59,833 nucleotides of DNA from JAVJUS01 sp040220455 (GTDB lineage: Bacteria > Pseudomonadota > Alphaproteobacteria > DSM-16000 > Inquilinaceae), in contig JAVJUS010000058.1 in assembly GCA_040220455.1 (NCBI GenBank), positions 1 to 59,833 on the forward strand, given 5' to 3'. Shown one piece after another: positions 16,346 to 23,700 of this stretch. The position numbers and the translations under genes were made by a program. Each line of letters begins with the position of its first letter. Within the stretch, counting starts at the first letter, position 1. Below the pieces are notes generated by a model, which did no database searches, had not been told where the DNA came from, and was given only the letters and a program-made list of their open reading frames with translations.

Positions 16346-16580
16346 CCGCCGCTCGCGTGGATGACACGAGGCGCGGCGCGGCCGGGGCTGAACGCTCCCT
16401 CCGCCCCCGGGACAAGGACGCCCAGGCGCGTTCGACCGGGTGACGGGGTGGCACCGACAGGCCCCGAGGGCATGCCCGCCCGCCCGATCCACCGACCGCC
16501 GGCACCGCCCGGACTTCCGTTCGTCGGAAGGCCGTGTCGAGATCGGTGGCTTTCCTGTTTCGGGTCAGAGGACGGACGAA

Positions 16581-16781
16581 ATGCCCAAGATGAAGACGAA
16601 GTCGGCCACCAAGCGCCGCTTCCGACTGACCGCGACCGGCAAGGTCCGGTTCAATTCCGCCTATCGGCGCCACCGCCTGATCTCCAAGGATAAGGCGGCC
16701 AAGGAGCGCAACCAGGGCACCAAGATCATGGCGGAAGGCGACGCCCGGAAGGTCCGCCGCCACATGATGCCCAACGGCTGA
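16581..16781 (+). CDS. rpmI: 50S ribosomal protein L35 (bL35)
   Basis: A 66-residue basic protein. MPKMKTKSATKRRFRLTATG at the N-terminus and the RRHMMP end are diagnostic of bL35. It binds the large ribosomal subunit. An AGAGGACGG sequence 6-10 nt upstream serves as the ribosome-binding site. The next gene, rplT, starts 79 nt downstream on the same strand, as in almost all bacteria. Confidence 0.97.
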   Translation: MPKMKTKSATKRRFRLTATGKVRFNSAYRRHRLISKDKAAKERNQGTKIMAEGDARKVRRHMMPNG

Positions 16782-16860
16782 GCCGGTCGGTGACGGGCCC
16801 GGGCCGGCATGACAGGCGCCCGGGCGGTTCGGAAGCGAAGTTTCTCCAGGAGGTCGACAG

Positions 16861-17220
16861 ATGGCACGCGTCAAGCGCGGCGTCACCAGCCACGCCCGGC
16901 ACAAGAAGGTCCTCAAGCTCGCCAAGGGCGCGCGGGGCCGCCAGAAGAACACCATTCGCGCGGCGAAGCAGCGCGTCGACAAGAACCTGCAATACGCCTA
17001 CCGCGACCGGCGCGCGCGCAAGCGCGATTTCCGAGGCCTGTGGATCCAGCGGATCAATGCCGGCGCGCGCGAGCACGGGCTGACCTATTCCCAGCTCATG
17101 CACGGCATCCGCGAGGCCGGGATCGACGTGGACCGCAAGATCCTGGCCGATCTGGCGGTGCGCGAGCCGGCGTCGTTCAAGGCGATCGTCGATCAGGCGC
17201 GCTCGGCCCTGCCCGCCTGA
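16861..17220 (+). CDS. rplT: 50S ribosomal protein L20 (bL20)
   Basis: A 119-residue protein of the normal length. MARVKRGVTSHARHKKVLK and the RDFRGLWIQRINAGAREHG segment are conserved bL20 signatures. L20 is essential early in 50S assembly and, in the systems studied, represses its own operon by binding leader RNA that mimics its rRNA site. A clear ribosome-binding site (CCAGGAGG) lies just upstream. It is followed by pheS after 16 nt. Confidence 0.97.
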   Translation: MARVKRGVTSHARHKKVLKLAKGARGRQKNTIRAAKQRVDKNLQYAYRDRRARKRDFRGLWIQRINAGAREHGLTYSQLMHGIREAGIDVDRKILADLAVREPASFKAIVDQARSALPA

Positions 17221-17236
17221 CAAGCGGGACCACGCC

Positions 17237-18346
17237 ATGACCGACACCACGCTGCCGACCGACGACCGCACGGCCCTGCGCGACGCCCTCCTCGCGGAGA
17301 TCGCGGCAGCCGGCGATCTCGACGCGCTGGAGGCGGTGCGGCTGCGCGCGCTCGGCAAGAAGGGCGCGATCACCGCGGCGATGAAGGCGCTCGGCGGCAT
17401 GGACCCCGAGACGCGCAAGGCGGAGGGCCAGGCCCTCAACGCGCTCAAGGACGAGGTCGCCGCCGCGCTGGAGGCGCGCAAGCGCGACCTCGAGGCCGAG
17501 CATCTGGCCCGCCGGCTGGAGGCGGAGCGCGTCGACGTCACCCTTCCCGTCCGGCCGGAGCACCAGGGCCGCATCCACCCGATCACCCAGACCGTCGAGG
17601 AGATGGTGGCCATCTTCGCCGACATGGGCTTCGCGGTGGCCGAGGGGCCGGACATCGAGGACGACTTCCACAACTTCACCGCCCTCAACATCCCGCCGGA
17701 GCATCCGGCCCGGCAGATGCACGACACCTTCTACCTGCCCGGCCGCCCGGCGACCGAGGGGCAGGAGGCGCAGGACGTCGTGCTGCGCACCCACACCTCC
17801 CCGGTCCAGGTGCGCACGATGCTGTCGACCGAGCCGCCGATCCGGGTCATCGCGCCCGGCCGGACCTACCGCTCTGACTACGACCAGACCCATACGCCGA
17901 TGTTCCATCAGATCGAGGGGCTGGTCATCGACGAGACGACCCATATGGGCCATCTCAAGGGCTGCCTGATGGAGTTCGCGCGGGCCTATTTCGGGATCGA
18001 GGACCTGCCGGTGCGCTTCCGGCCCTCCTTCTTCCCCTTCACCGAGCCCTCGGCCGAGATGGATATCGGCTGCCGCCGCTCGGCCGATACGCTGGAGCTC
18101 GGCGACCACGGCGACTGGCTGGAGATCCTGGGCTGCGGCATGGTGCATCCGCGCGTGCTGGAGATGTGCGGCATCGATTCCACCCGCTACCAGGGCTTCG
18201 CCTTCGGCATGGGGGTGGAGCGCCCGGCGATGCTGAAATACGGCATCCCCGACCTGCGCACCTTCTTCGAGGCCGACCTGCGCTGGCTGAAGCACTACGG
18301 CTTCCTGCCCCTCGACGTCCCGAGCCTCGCCCGCGGCCTGGCCTGA
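17237..18346 (+). CDS. pheS: Phenylalanine--tRNA ligase alpha subunit
   Basis: A 369-residue alpha subunit of the heterotetrameric enzyme. It has the N-terminal coiled-coil region (1-90), motif 2 RTYRSDYDQTHTPMFHQIEG, FFPFTEPSAEMD and motif 3 GFAFGMGVERPAMLKYGI. The product needs the PheT beta subunit for activity, and pheT normally follows directly. Here the next gene is the convergent cydB, so pheT must lie elsewhere in the genome. The gene is close behind rplT and probably shares its transcript. Confidence 0.96.
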   Translation: MTDTTLPTDDRTALRDALLAEIAAAGDLDALEAVRLRALGKKGAITAAMKALGGMDPETRKAEGQALNALKDEVAAALEARKRDLEAEHLARRLEAERVDVTLPVRPEHQGRIHPITQTVEEMVAIFADMGFAVAEGPDIEDDFHNFTALNIPPEHPARQMHDTFYLPGRPATEGQEAQDVVLRTHTSPVQVRTMLSTEPPIRVIAPGRTYRSDYDQTHTPMFHQIEGLVIDETTHMGHLKGCLMEFARAYFGIEDLPVRFRPSFFPFTEPSAEMDIGCRRSADTLELGDHGDWLEILGCGMVHPRVLEMCGIDSTRYQGFAFGMGVERPAMLKYGIPDLRTFFEADLRWLKHYGFLPLDVPSLARGLA

Positions 18347-18347
18347 C

Positions 18348-18380
18348 GGCGCGGGCCGACCGCTCGGGACGGCCCGCGCC
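18348..18380. terminator. Bidirectional hairpin between convergent pheS and cydB
   Basis: Perfect 11-bp arms GGCGCGGGCCG (18348-18358) and CGGCCCGCGCC (18370-18380), with an 11-nt loop, fill most of the 45-nt gap between two convergent stop codons. No T-tract is present on either side, so termination may rely on the stem alone or on Rho. Confidence 0.55.
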
Positions 18381-18391
18381 ACGCCCGCGGC

Positions 18392-19405
18392 TCAGTCGTA
18401 TCTCAGCTCCGTCGCCTTGCCGCGGAAGACGATGTAGGCGAAGGCCGTGTAAGCCAGGATCACCGGCAGCACGAAGAGCGTGCCGACCAGGATGATGCCC
18501 AGGCTCTCCGGCGCGGCGGCGGCCTCGTAGATCGTCAGCCGTTCCGGCACGACGAACGGGTAGAACGAGTAGGCCATCCCGGCGTAGCCGAGCGCGAAGA
18601 TCGCCGCGGTCAGGACCAGCGGCAGCCAGTCGAGCCGGTGGTCCGCCCGGGGCATGTGGCGCAACGTCACGACCAGCCCGGCGAACAGCGCCGCGGCGGC
18701 GATCGGCAGCGGCGCCAGGAGCAGGATCTCGGGAATCGAGAACCACTTGGCGAAGATCCGCTCGCTGACCGCCGGGGTGGCGAGCGAGACCGCCGCCATG
18801 CCGACCACGGCGAAGGCGAGGCCGCGCCGGGCCCAGCGCACGGCCTTCACCTGCAGCCTGTCTTCCGTCTTGAAGATCAGCCAGCACGCCCCGATCAGCC
18901 CGTAGGCCGCCGCCAGGCAGGCGGCGATCAGCAGGGCGAAGGCGATATGGGCCGGCGTCCAGGTCAGCCCCATGATGTAGAGGCCGAGCATGAAGCCCTG
19001 GGAGAGCGCCGTCATCGCCGAGCCGGCGAAGAAGGCTCGGTTCCACAGGCGCTTGTGCGGCTCGGCCACCTTGGCGCGGAACTCGAAGGCGACGCCGCGC
19101 AGCACCAGCCCGATCAGCATGATCGCCACCGGCAGGTAGAGCGCCGTCAGGATGGTCCCGTGGGCCACCGGGAAGGCCACGAGCAGCAGACCGATGGCGA
19201 GCACCAGCCAGGTCTCGTTGGCGTCCCAGAACGGCCCGATCGAGGCGATCATCCGGTCCTTCTCCGCATCCTCGGCGAAGGGCAGGAGCAGGCCGACGCC
19301 CAGGTCGTAGCCGTCGAGCGAGACATAGATCAGGATCGACAGCCCCATCAGCCCGGCGAAGACGAAGGGCAGCCAGATCGCCGGATCTCCGAACAGGTCG
19401 AGCAT
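18392..19405 (-). CDS. cydB: Cytochrome bd-type ubiquinol oxidase subunit II (CIO type)
   Basis: A 337-residue inner-membrane protein with about eight hydrophobic helices. GYDLGVGLLLPF near the N-terminus, GPFWDANETWLVL, and FRGKATELRYD at the end are typical of CydB/CioB. With subunit I it forms the terminal oxidase that reduces oxygen to water using quinol, with high oxygen affinity or low cyanide sensitivity. It starts 5 nt after the cydA stop; an in-frame GTG three codons earlier is also possible. No CydX or CydDC genes are seen nearby. Confidence 0.93.
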   Translation of the reverse strand: MLDLFGDPAIWLPFVFAGLMGLSILIYVSLDGYDLGVGLLLPFAEDAEKDRMIASIGPFWDANETWLVLAIGLLLVAFPVAHGTILTALYLPVAIMLIGLVLRGVAFEFRAKVAEPHKRLWNRAFFAGSAMTALSQGFMLGLYIMGLTWTPAHIAFALLIAACLAAAYGLIGACWLIFKTEDRLQVKAVRWARRGLAFAVVGMAAVSLATPAVSERIFAKWFSIPEILLLAPLPIAAAALFAGLVVTLRHMPRADHRLDWLPLVLTAAIFALGYAGMAYSFYPFVVPERLTIYEAAAAPESLGIILVGTLFVLPVILAYTAFAYIVFRGKATELRYD

Positions 19406-19410
19406 GTCGG

Positions 19411-20796
19411 TCACTCCGCGGGCATCGGCCGGGACTCGCCGACCGCGCGGGCCGGCTCCCCGGGCCCGGCGAGGATGGTCTCGCCCCGGGCCGCCTTGCG
19501 CGTGATGTAGACCAGGGTGGCGATGTAGGCGACCGTCAGGCCGGCGTAGAGGACCAGGTAGGCGGCCAGCGTCGCGCCGATCATCGGGGCGGGCACCGCC
19601 GAGGCGGCGTCGGCCGTCGTCATCACGCCGGTTACCAGCCAGGGCTGGCGGCCGACCTCGGTCGTGTACCAGCCGGCGAGCGTCGCGACCCAGCCGGAGA
19701 AGGTCATGCCGACCAGGCCGTAGGCGAGCGGGACCGGCAGCACACCCCTGCGCCGCCACAGGAACCACGCCGCCGTCCAGGACATGGCGAGCATCAGCAT
19801 GCCGACGCCGACCATCACCCGGAAGCCGAAGAAGACCGGCTTGACCGGGGGATGGAGAACGGTGCCGTCCTCCTCGACGAAGTCGTTCAGCCCGGGCACT
19901 ACGCCATCGGCGGAGTGCTTCAGGATCAGGCTCGCGCCGCTGGGCACTTCCAGGGCGAAGCGCGTCTCCCGGGCCTCCTCGTCGGGCCACCCGAACAGCA
20001 CCAGCGGCACGTTCGAGCGGGTCTCCCAGTTGCCCTCCATCGCCGCGACCTTGGCGGGCTGGTGCTCCAGCGTGTTCAGGCCGTGCAGGTCGCCCGCCAG
20101 GATCTGCAGCGGGATGAGGACGGCGGCGAGGGTCACGCCGGTCTTCAGCGTCGCCGCGACGGCCGGCGAGCGATCGCCCATGAGACGGCGCAGCGCCGAC
20201 AGCCCGGCGATCAGGAAGGCCACCGTCAGCCCGGAGGCGAGCAGCATGTGGACGAGCCGGTAGGGCATCGACGGGTTGAAGACGATCGCCCACCAGTCGG
20301 TCGCGTGGGCGACGCCGTCACGCATCTCGAAGCCGACCGGCGTGTGCATCCAGGAATTCAGGACCAGAATCCAGAACGCCGAGACCGTGGTGCCGAAGGC
20401 GACGAGGACTGTCGCGATCGTGTGCATCCGGTTCGACACGCGCCGGAAGCCGAACAGCATGATCCCGAGGAACACCGCCTCCAGGAAGAAGGCCGTCAGC
20501 ACCTCGTAGGCGAGCAGCGGCCCGGCGATGTTGCCCACCGTCTCCATGAAGCCGGGCCAGTTCGTGCCGAACTGGAAGCTCATGGTGATGCCGGAGACGA
20601 CGCCCATGGCGAAGGACAGGGCGAAGACTTTCACCCAGAAGAAGTAGGCGTCCATCCACTTGGCATCGCCGGTGCGGGCGTAGGCGGCCTTGAACCAGAC
20701 CAGCACCCAGCCGAGCGCGATCGTGATCGTCGGGAAGAGGATGTGGAAGGAGATGTTGGCGGCGAACTGGAGGCGCGCCAGGAGGAGGGCGTCCAT
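19411..20796 (-). CDS. cydA: Cytochrome bd-type ubiquinol oxidase subunit I (CIO type)
   Basis: A 461-residue haem-carrying subunit. It begins LARLQFAANISFHILFPTITIALGW with the axial histidine for high-spin haem, has MSFQFGTNWPGFMETVGNIAG, and keeps GRQPWLVTGVMTT in the later part. The periplasmic Q-loop is short, as in the cyanide-insensitive oxidases (CioA) of Pseudomonas and many alphaproteobacteria rather than the long-loop E. coli form. It lies between its regulator gene (3-nt gap) and cydB, so all three should be one operon. Confidence 0.94.
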   Translation of the reverse strand: MDALLLARLQFAANISFHILFPTITIALGWVLVWFKAAYARTGDAKWMDAYFFWVKVFALSFAMGVVSGITMSFQFGTNWPGFMETVGNIAGPLLAYEVLTAFFLEAVFLGIMLFGFRRVSNRMHTIATVLVAFGTTVSAFWILVLNSWMHTPVGFEMRDGVAHATDWWAIVFNPSMPYRLVHMLLASGLTVAFLIAGLSALRRLMGDRSPAVAATLKTGVTLAAVLIPLQILAGDLHGLNTLEHQPAKVAAMEGNWETRSNVPLVLFGWPDEEARETRFALEVPSGASLILKHSADGVVPGLNDFVEEDGTVLHPPVKPVFFGFRVMVGVGMLMLAMSWTAAWFLWRRRGVLPVPLAYGLVGMTFSGWVATLAGWYTTEVGRQPWLVTGVMTTADAASAVPAPMIGATLAAYLVLYAGLTVAYIATLVYITRKAARGETILAGPGEPARAVGESRPMPAE

Positions 20797-20799
20797 CGC

Positions 20800-21396
20800 T
20801 CACGGCTCCCCGGTTTCGGTGGCGGGCTCCAAGCCGGACGGGCGCCGGCGGCCCGGGACCACGCTCAGGCGGTCCTTCATCTCGAGGATCTTCTGGACCC
20901 GCGCGCCCAGCGACAGGAGCTGAGCCAGCCGGTCGGTCTCCAGGCGCTTGACGTCGTCGTACCAGCCGGTCAGCAGCTCGATCATCCGCGCCGTCTCGGC
21001 CATGCGGGCCTGGGCGTGGCGCTCCGCCTCGGTGGTTGGCGTCTGCATGGAGAGGTCGCGCAGCACCGTCAGGGTCGGGTCGATCTCCCGCTTCTTGCGC
21101 TCCTCGGCCAGGATGCGGACGATCTCCCAGATGTCCTCTGGCGTGGTGAAGTAGTCGCGCCGGTCGTCGGGCAGGTGCTTGAGGCGGACCAGGTTCCAGC
21201 CCTGCAGCTCCTTCAGCCCCATCGACACGTTGGAGCGCGAGACGCCGAGCGCCTCGCGGATCTGGTCGGCGTTGAGCGGCTCGGGCGAGACGAACAGCAG
21301 GGCGTAGATCTGCCCGACCGTCCGGCTGATGCCCCAGCGCGACCCCATCTCGCCGAAATGCAGGACGAAGGACTGGATCATGGGGGTGAGCTGCAC
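20800..21396 (-). CDS. GbsR/MarR-type winged-helix transcriptional regulator
   Basis: A 198-residue regulator. GRTVGQIYALLFVSPEPLNADQI begins the helix-turn-helix, and LGVSRSNVSMGLKELQGWNLVR is the recognition region, typical of the GbsR branch of MarR proteins. The C-terminal half is helical and probably dimerises. The start is a GTG at 21396 with GGGAG 7 nt upstream; ATG 21381 would remove conserved-looking residues. It is the first gene of the operon with cydAB, and a palindrome lies 25 nt upstream of its start. It therefore probably represses itself and the oxidase; the signal is unknown. Confidence 0.88.
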   Translation of the reverse strand: MQLTPMIQSFVLHFGEMGSRWGISRTVGQIYALLFVSPEPLNADQIREALGVSRSNVSMGLKELQGWNLVRLKHLPDDRRDYFTTPEDIWEIVRILAEERKKREIDPTLTVLRDLSMQTPTTEAERHAQARMAETARMIELLTGWYDDVKRLETDRLAQLLSLGARVQKILEMKDRLSVVPGRRRPSGLEPATETGEP

Positions 21397-21420
21397 GGCT
21401 CGGCTCCCGCGCTTTCCTGG

Positions 21421-21440
21421 ATTTCAAAAATTTCTGAAAT
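21421..21440. promoter_or_regulatory. Candidate operator of the GbsR-type regulator and cydAB
   Basis: The inverted repeat ATTTCA-N8-TGAAAT is centred 35 nt upstream of the regulator's start codon in an otherwise GC-rich region. The spacing and AT-rich arms fit a MarR-family dimer site overlapping the promoter. Confidence 0.5.
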
Positions 21441-21600
21441 GCGAGATAAGCCGTGATGCCGTCCGGGAAAACGCGACGGCCTGTCGCACGATCGCGGCCC
21501 GCCGGCCCCTCCGGCCCGGCTGGTGGCGGCGTCAAGCCCTCGTTCACGCCCTCGGGCTATGCTCGGTGCTTATCCCGTTCACGGCACGCCGGACAGACCC

Positions 21601-21921
21601 ATGATCATCACCACCACCGACGGCCTGGAGGGCCGCCGCATCGTCGAGTATGTCGGCATCGTCTCGGGCGAGGCGATCATCGGCGCCAACCTCTTCCGCG
21701 ACATCTTCGCCAATATCCGGGACATCGTCGGCGGCCGCTCGGCGGCCTACGAGCGCGGGCTGAAGGAAGCCAAGGACACCGCGCTGGAGGAGATGGCCGA
21801 CGAGGCCCGGCGCCGGGGCGCGGACGCGGTCATCGCGGTCGACCTCGACTACGAGGTGGTCGGCTCCAACGGCTCGATGCTCATGGTCAGCGCCAACGGC
21901 ACGGCCGTGCGCCTCGGCTGA
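21601..21921 (+). CDS. YbjQ-family (UPF0145) protein
   Basis: A 106-residue protein of the normal YbjQ length. The family pattern VGIVSGEAIIGANLFRDIFA, then RSAAYERGLKEAKDTALEEM and GADAVIAVDLDYEVV is complete. YbjQ proteins form pentamer-like cytoplasmic assemblies; their function is not established, though links to metal or stress response have been proposed. ATG 21601 is directly before the conserved MIITTTDGLEGR. The gene stands alone, divergent from the cydAB operon. Confidence 0.9.
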   Translation: MIITTTDGLEGRRIVEYVGIVSGEAIIGANLFRDIFANIRDIVGGRSAAYERGLKEAKDTALEEMADEARRRGADAVIAVDLDYEVVGSNGSMLMVSANGTAVRLG

Positions 21922-22009
21922 CGCCGGTCGCGATCGGGCGGGGCGCGGCGCGACGTCCCGCCCGCCGGACCGCCCTTTACCCGGGCGGCGGCGGTGCTAC
22001 CTTCGAGGC

Positions 22010-22582
22010 ATGACCGGCGCCGGCGACGACCCGTCGCGGCCCCCCGAGGCCGTGTCCCCTTCCGACGGCCCGCCGGCCCCCGCCGGGCCGGGCACACGCG
22101 CGCGCGTGCTGTTCGACGCCGTCCTCTACCCCCATTGCAGCCTGCCGCGCCGGGGCTTCTGGCTGATCATGGCGGTGGTCGCGGCGGTCAGTCTGACCGT
22201 CGGCGGGATGTTCTTCGTGCGCGGCGCCTGGCCGATCTTCGGCTTCTACGGGCTCGACATCGCGCTGGTCTATTTCGCCCTGCGCGCCAACTACCGCGCC
22301 GCGCGGCGGTACGAGAAGGTGCGCCTGACCGAGACCGAGCTGGTGGTCGAGCGCGGCACCCATCGCGGCGTGACCGACGTCATCAGGCTGCAGCCGCATT
22401 GGCTGCGCGTGCTCATGGACGATCCGCCCGAGCACGAGAGCCAGGTCCGGCTGACCGCCCACGGCCGGTCCGTGATCGTCGGCGCCTTTCTGTCGCCGGC
22501 CGAGCGGCTCGACTTCGCCCGGGCGCTGCAACGGGCGCTCGAGGCCCTGCGCCGCCCGGTGCCCACGCCCGACCCGGCCTGA
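22010..22582 (+). CDS. DUF2244 inner-membrane protein
   Basis: A 190-residue protein with two adjacent membrane helices (about residues 52-72 and 77-93), then a soluble domain reading RRYEKVRLTETELVVERG and PHWLRVLMDD. This matches the DUF2244 family, which is common in alphaproteobacteria and often encoded near cytochrome oxidase genes. The cydAB operon 600 nt away fits that habit, but no function is known. The first 30 residues are Pro/Gly-rich and poorly conserved. Confidence 0.82.
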   Translation: MTGAGDDPSRPPEAVSPSDGPPAPAGPGTRARVLFDAVLYPHCSLPRRGFWLIMAVVAAVSLTVGGMFFVRGAWPIFGFYGLDIALVYFALRANYRAARRYEKVRLTETELVVERGTHRGVTDVIRLQPHWLRVLMDDPPEHESQVRLTAHGRSVIVGAFLSPAERLDFARALQRALEALRRPVPTPDPA

Positions 22583-22667
22583 CGCGCGCGCTCGGGATCG
22601 CCGGCCCTCGATCCGGGGGCGCAAGATCCGGGTTGGAGACACGGGCGCGCGGGGCCATAACCGGGTC

Positions 22668-23651
22668 ATGAACACCGACATCGCCCAGGCCGACTCCGAT
22701 CAGGCCGAGACCGACCCGACCGATTTCGAGCGTGCCCAGGCGGCGCCGGACCCCGTCGACACCGCGCTGGCGGTGGACTCGCCCGAGGCGGCGCGCATCG
22801 CCGCGGCGATCGACTGGCTGGTCGCCCACCATGCCGACCAGCCTTGCCTTGACGACGCGGCGGTGGCGGCGGGCCTCAGCCCCTGGCATTTCCAGCGGCT
22901 GTTCACCCGCTGGGCCGGCATCAGCCCGAAGCGGTTCTGCCAGTACCTGACGCTGGGCCACGCCAAGCGCCTGCTGGCCGAGCGGGCGAGCGTGCTCGAC
23001 GCCGCGCTCGAGGCCGGGCTGTCGGGGCCGAGCCGGCTGCACGACCTCTTCGTCACCCACGAGGCGATGACGCCCGGCGAGTACAAGGCGTTGGGCCGCG
23101 ACCTGGATATCCGCTGGGGCGTCCATCAGGGCCCCCTCGGCCGGGCGCTGATCGCGACCACGCCGCGCGGAATCTGCTGGTTCGGCTTCGTCGTCGAGGG
23201 CGACGAGGACGGCCAGGTCGAGGCGTTCCACGGTGAATGGGCCGAGGCGCGGCTGGTCCACGACCCGGACGCCACGCGGCCGCTGGCCGAGCGCGTCTTC
23301 GCCGGGCTGACGGCCGATGGCGGCGCGGCGAACGGGCCGGCGCGGGGCGACGCCCCACCGCTGCGCCTCGTCCTCAAGGGCACGAATTTCCGCATCAAGG
23401 TGTGGGAGGCGCTGCTGCGCATCCCGCCCGGCGGGCTCGCCACCTACAAGGACATCGCCACGGCGATCGGCGCGCCAAAGGCGTCGCGCGCCGTCGGCGC
23501 GGCGGTCGGCTCCAACCCGATCTCCCTCCTGGTGCCCTGCCACCGGGTGATCCTGGCCTCCGGCGCGGTGCACCAGTACCGCTGGTCGCCCGAACGCAAG
23601 CGCGCCCTGCTCGCCTGGGAAGCCGCCCGGACCGAAGCGCCGGCCCCGTAG
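22668..23651 (+). CDS. AraC-type DNA-binding / methylated-DNA--protein-cysteine methyltransferase fusion
   Basis: A 327-residue DNA-repair protein. Residues about 35-135 form an AraC helix-turn-helix (LSPWHFQRLFTRWAGISPKRFCQYL), and residues about 150-320 form the MGMT domain, with the suicide cysteine in PCHRVI (C291) that takes the methyl group from O6-methylguanine. The zinc-binding Ada N-terminal domain that repairs phosphotriesters is missing, so the protein resembles the HTH-plus-Ogt half of Ada. Without that domain it is unclear how DNA damage would control the HTH. The TAG stop (23649-23651) is supplied by the repeat element that follows. Confidence 0.93.
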   Translation: MNTDIAQADSDQAETDPTDFERAQAAPDPVDTALAVDSPEAARIAAAIDWLVAHHADQPCLDDAAVAAGLSPWHFQRLFTRWAGISPKRFCQYLTLGHAKRLLAERASVLDAALEAGLSGPSRLHDLFVTHEAMTPGEYKALGRDLDIRWGVHQGPLGRALIATTPRGICWFGFVVEGDEDGQVEAFHGEWAEARLVHDPDATRPLAERVFAGLTADGGAANGPARGDAPPLRLVLKGTNFRIKVWEALLRIPPGGLATYKDIATAIGAPKASRAVGAAVGSNPISLLVPCHRVILASGAVHQYRWSPERKRALLAWEAARTEAPAP

Positions 23652-23700
23652 GTCGCCCACGGCCGAAGGGCCGTGCGCGACGGCACCGGCGGCACCCTAC
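23648..23700. repeat. Convergent-gene palindromic element, copy 1 (shortened)
   Basis: GTAGGTCGCCCAC begins at 23648, followed by the hairpin CACGGCC/GGCCGTG and GCGCGACGGC, and it ends GGCACCCTAC at 23700. The first 40 nt match copy 2 (33718-33798) with few changes; the central and right arms are lost. It fills the whole gap between two convergent genes and carries the stop codons of both. Confidence 0.8.
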
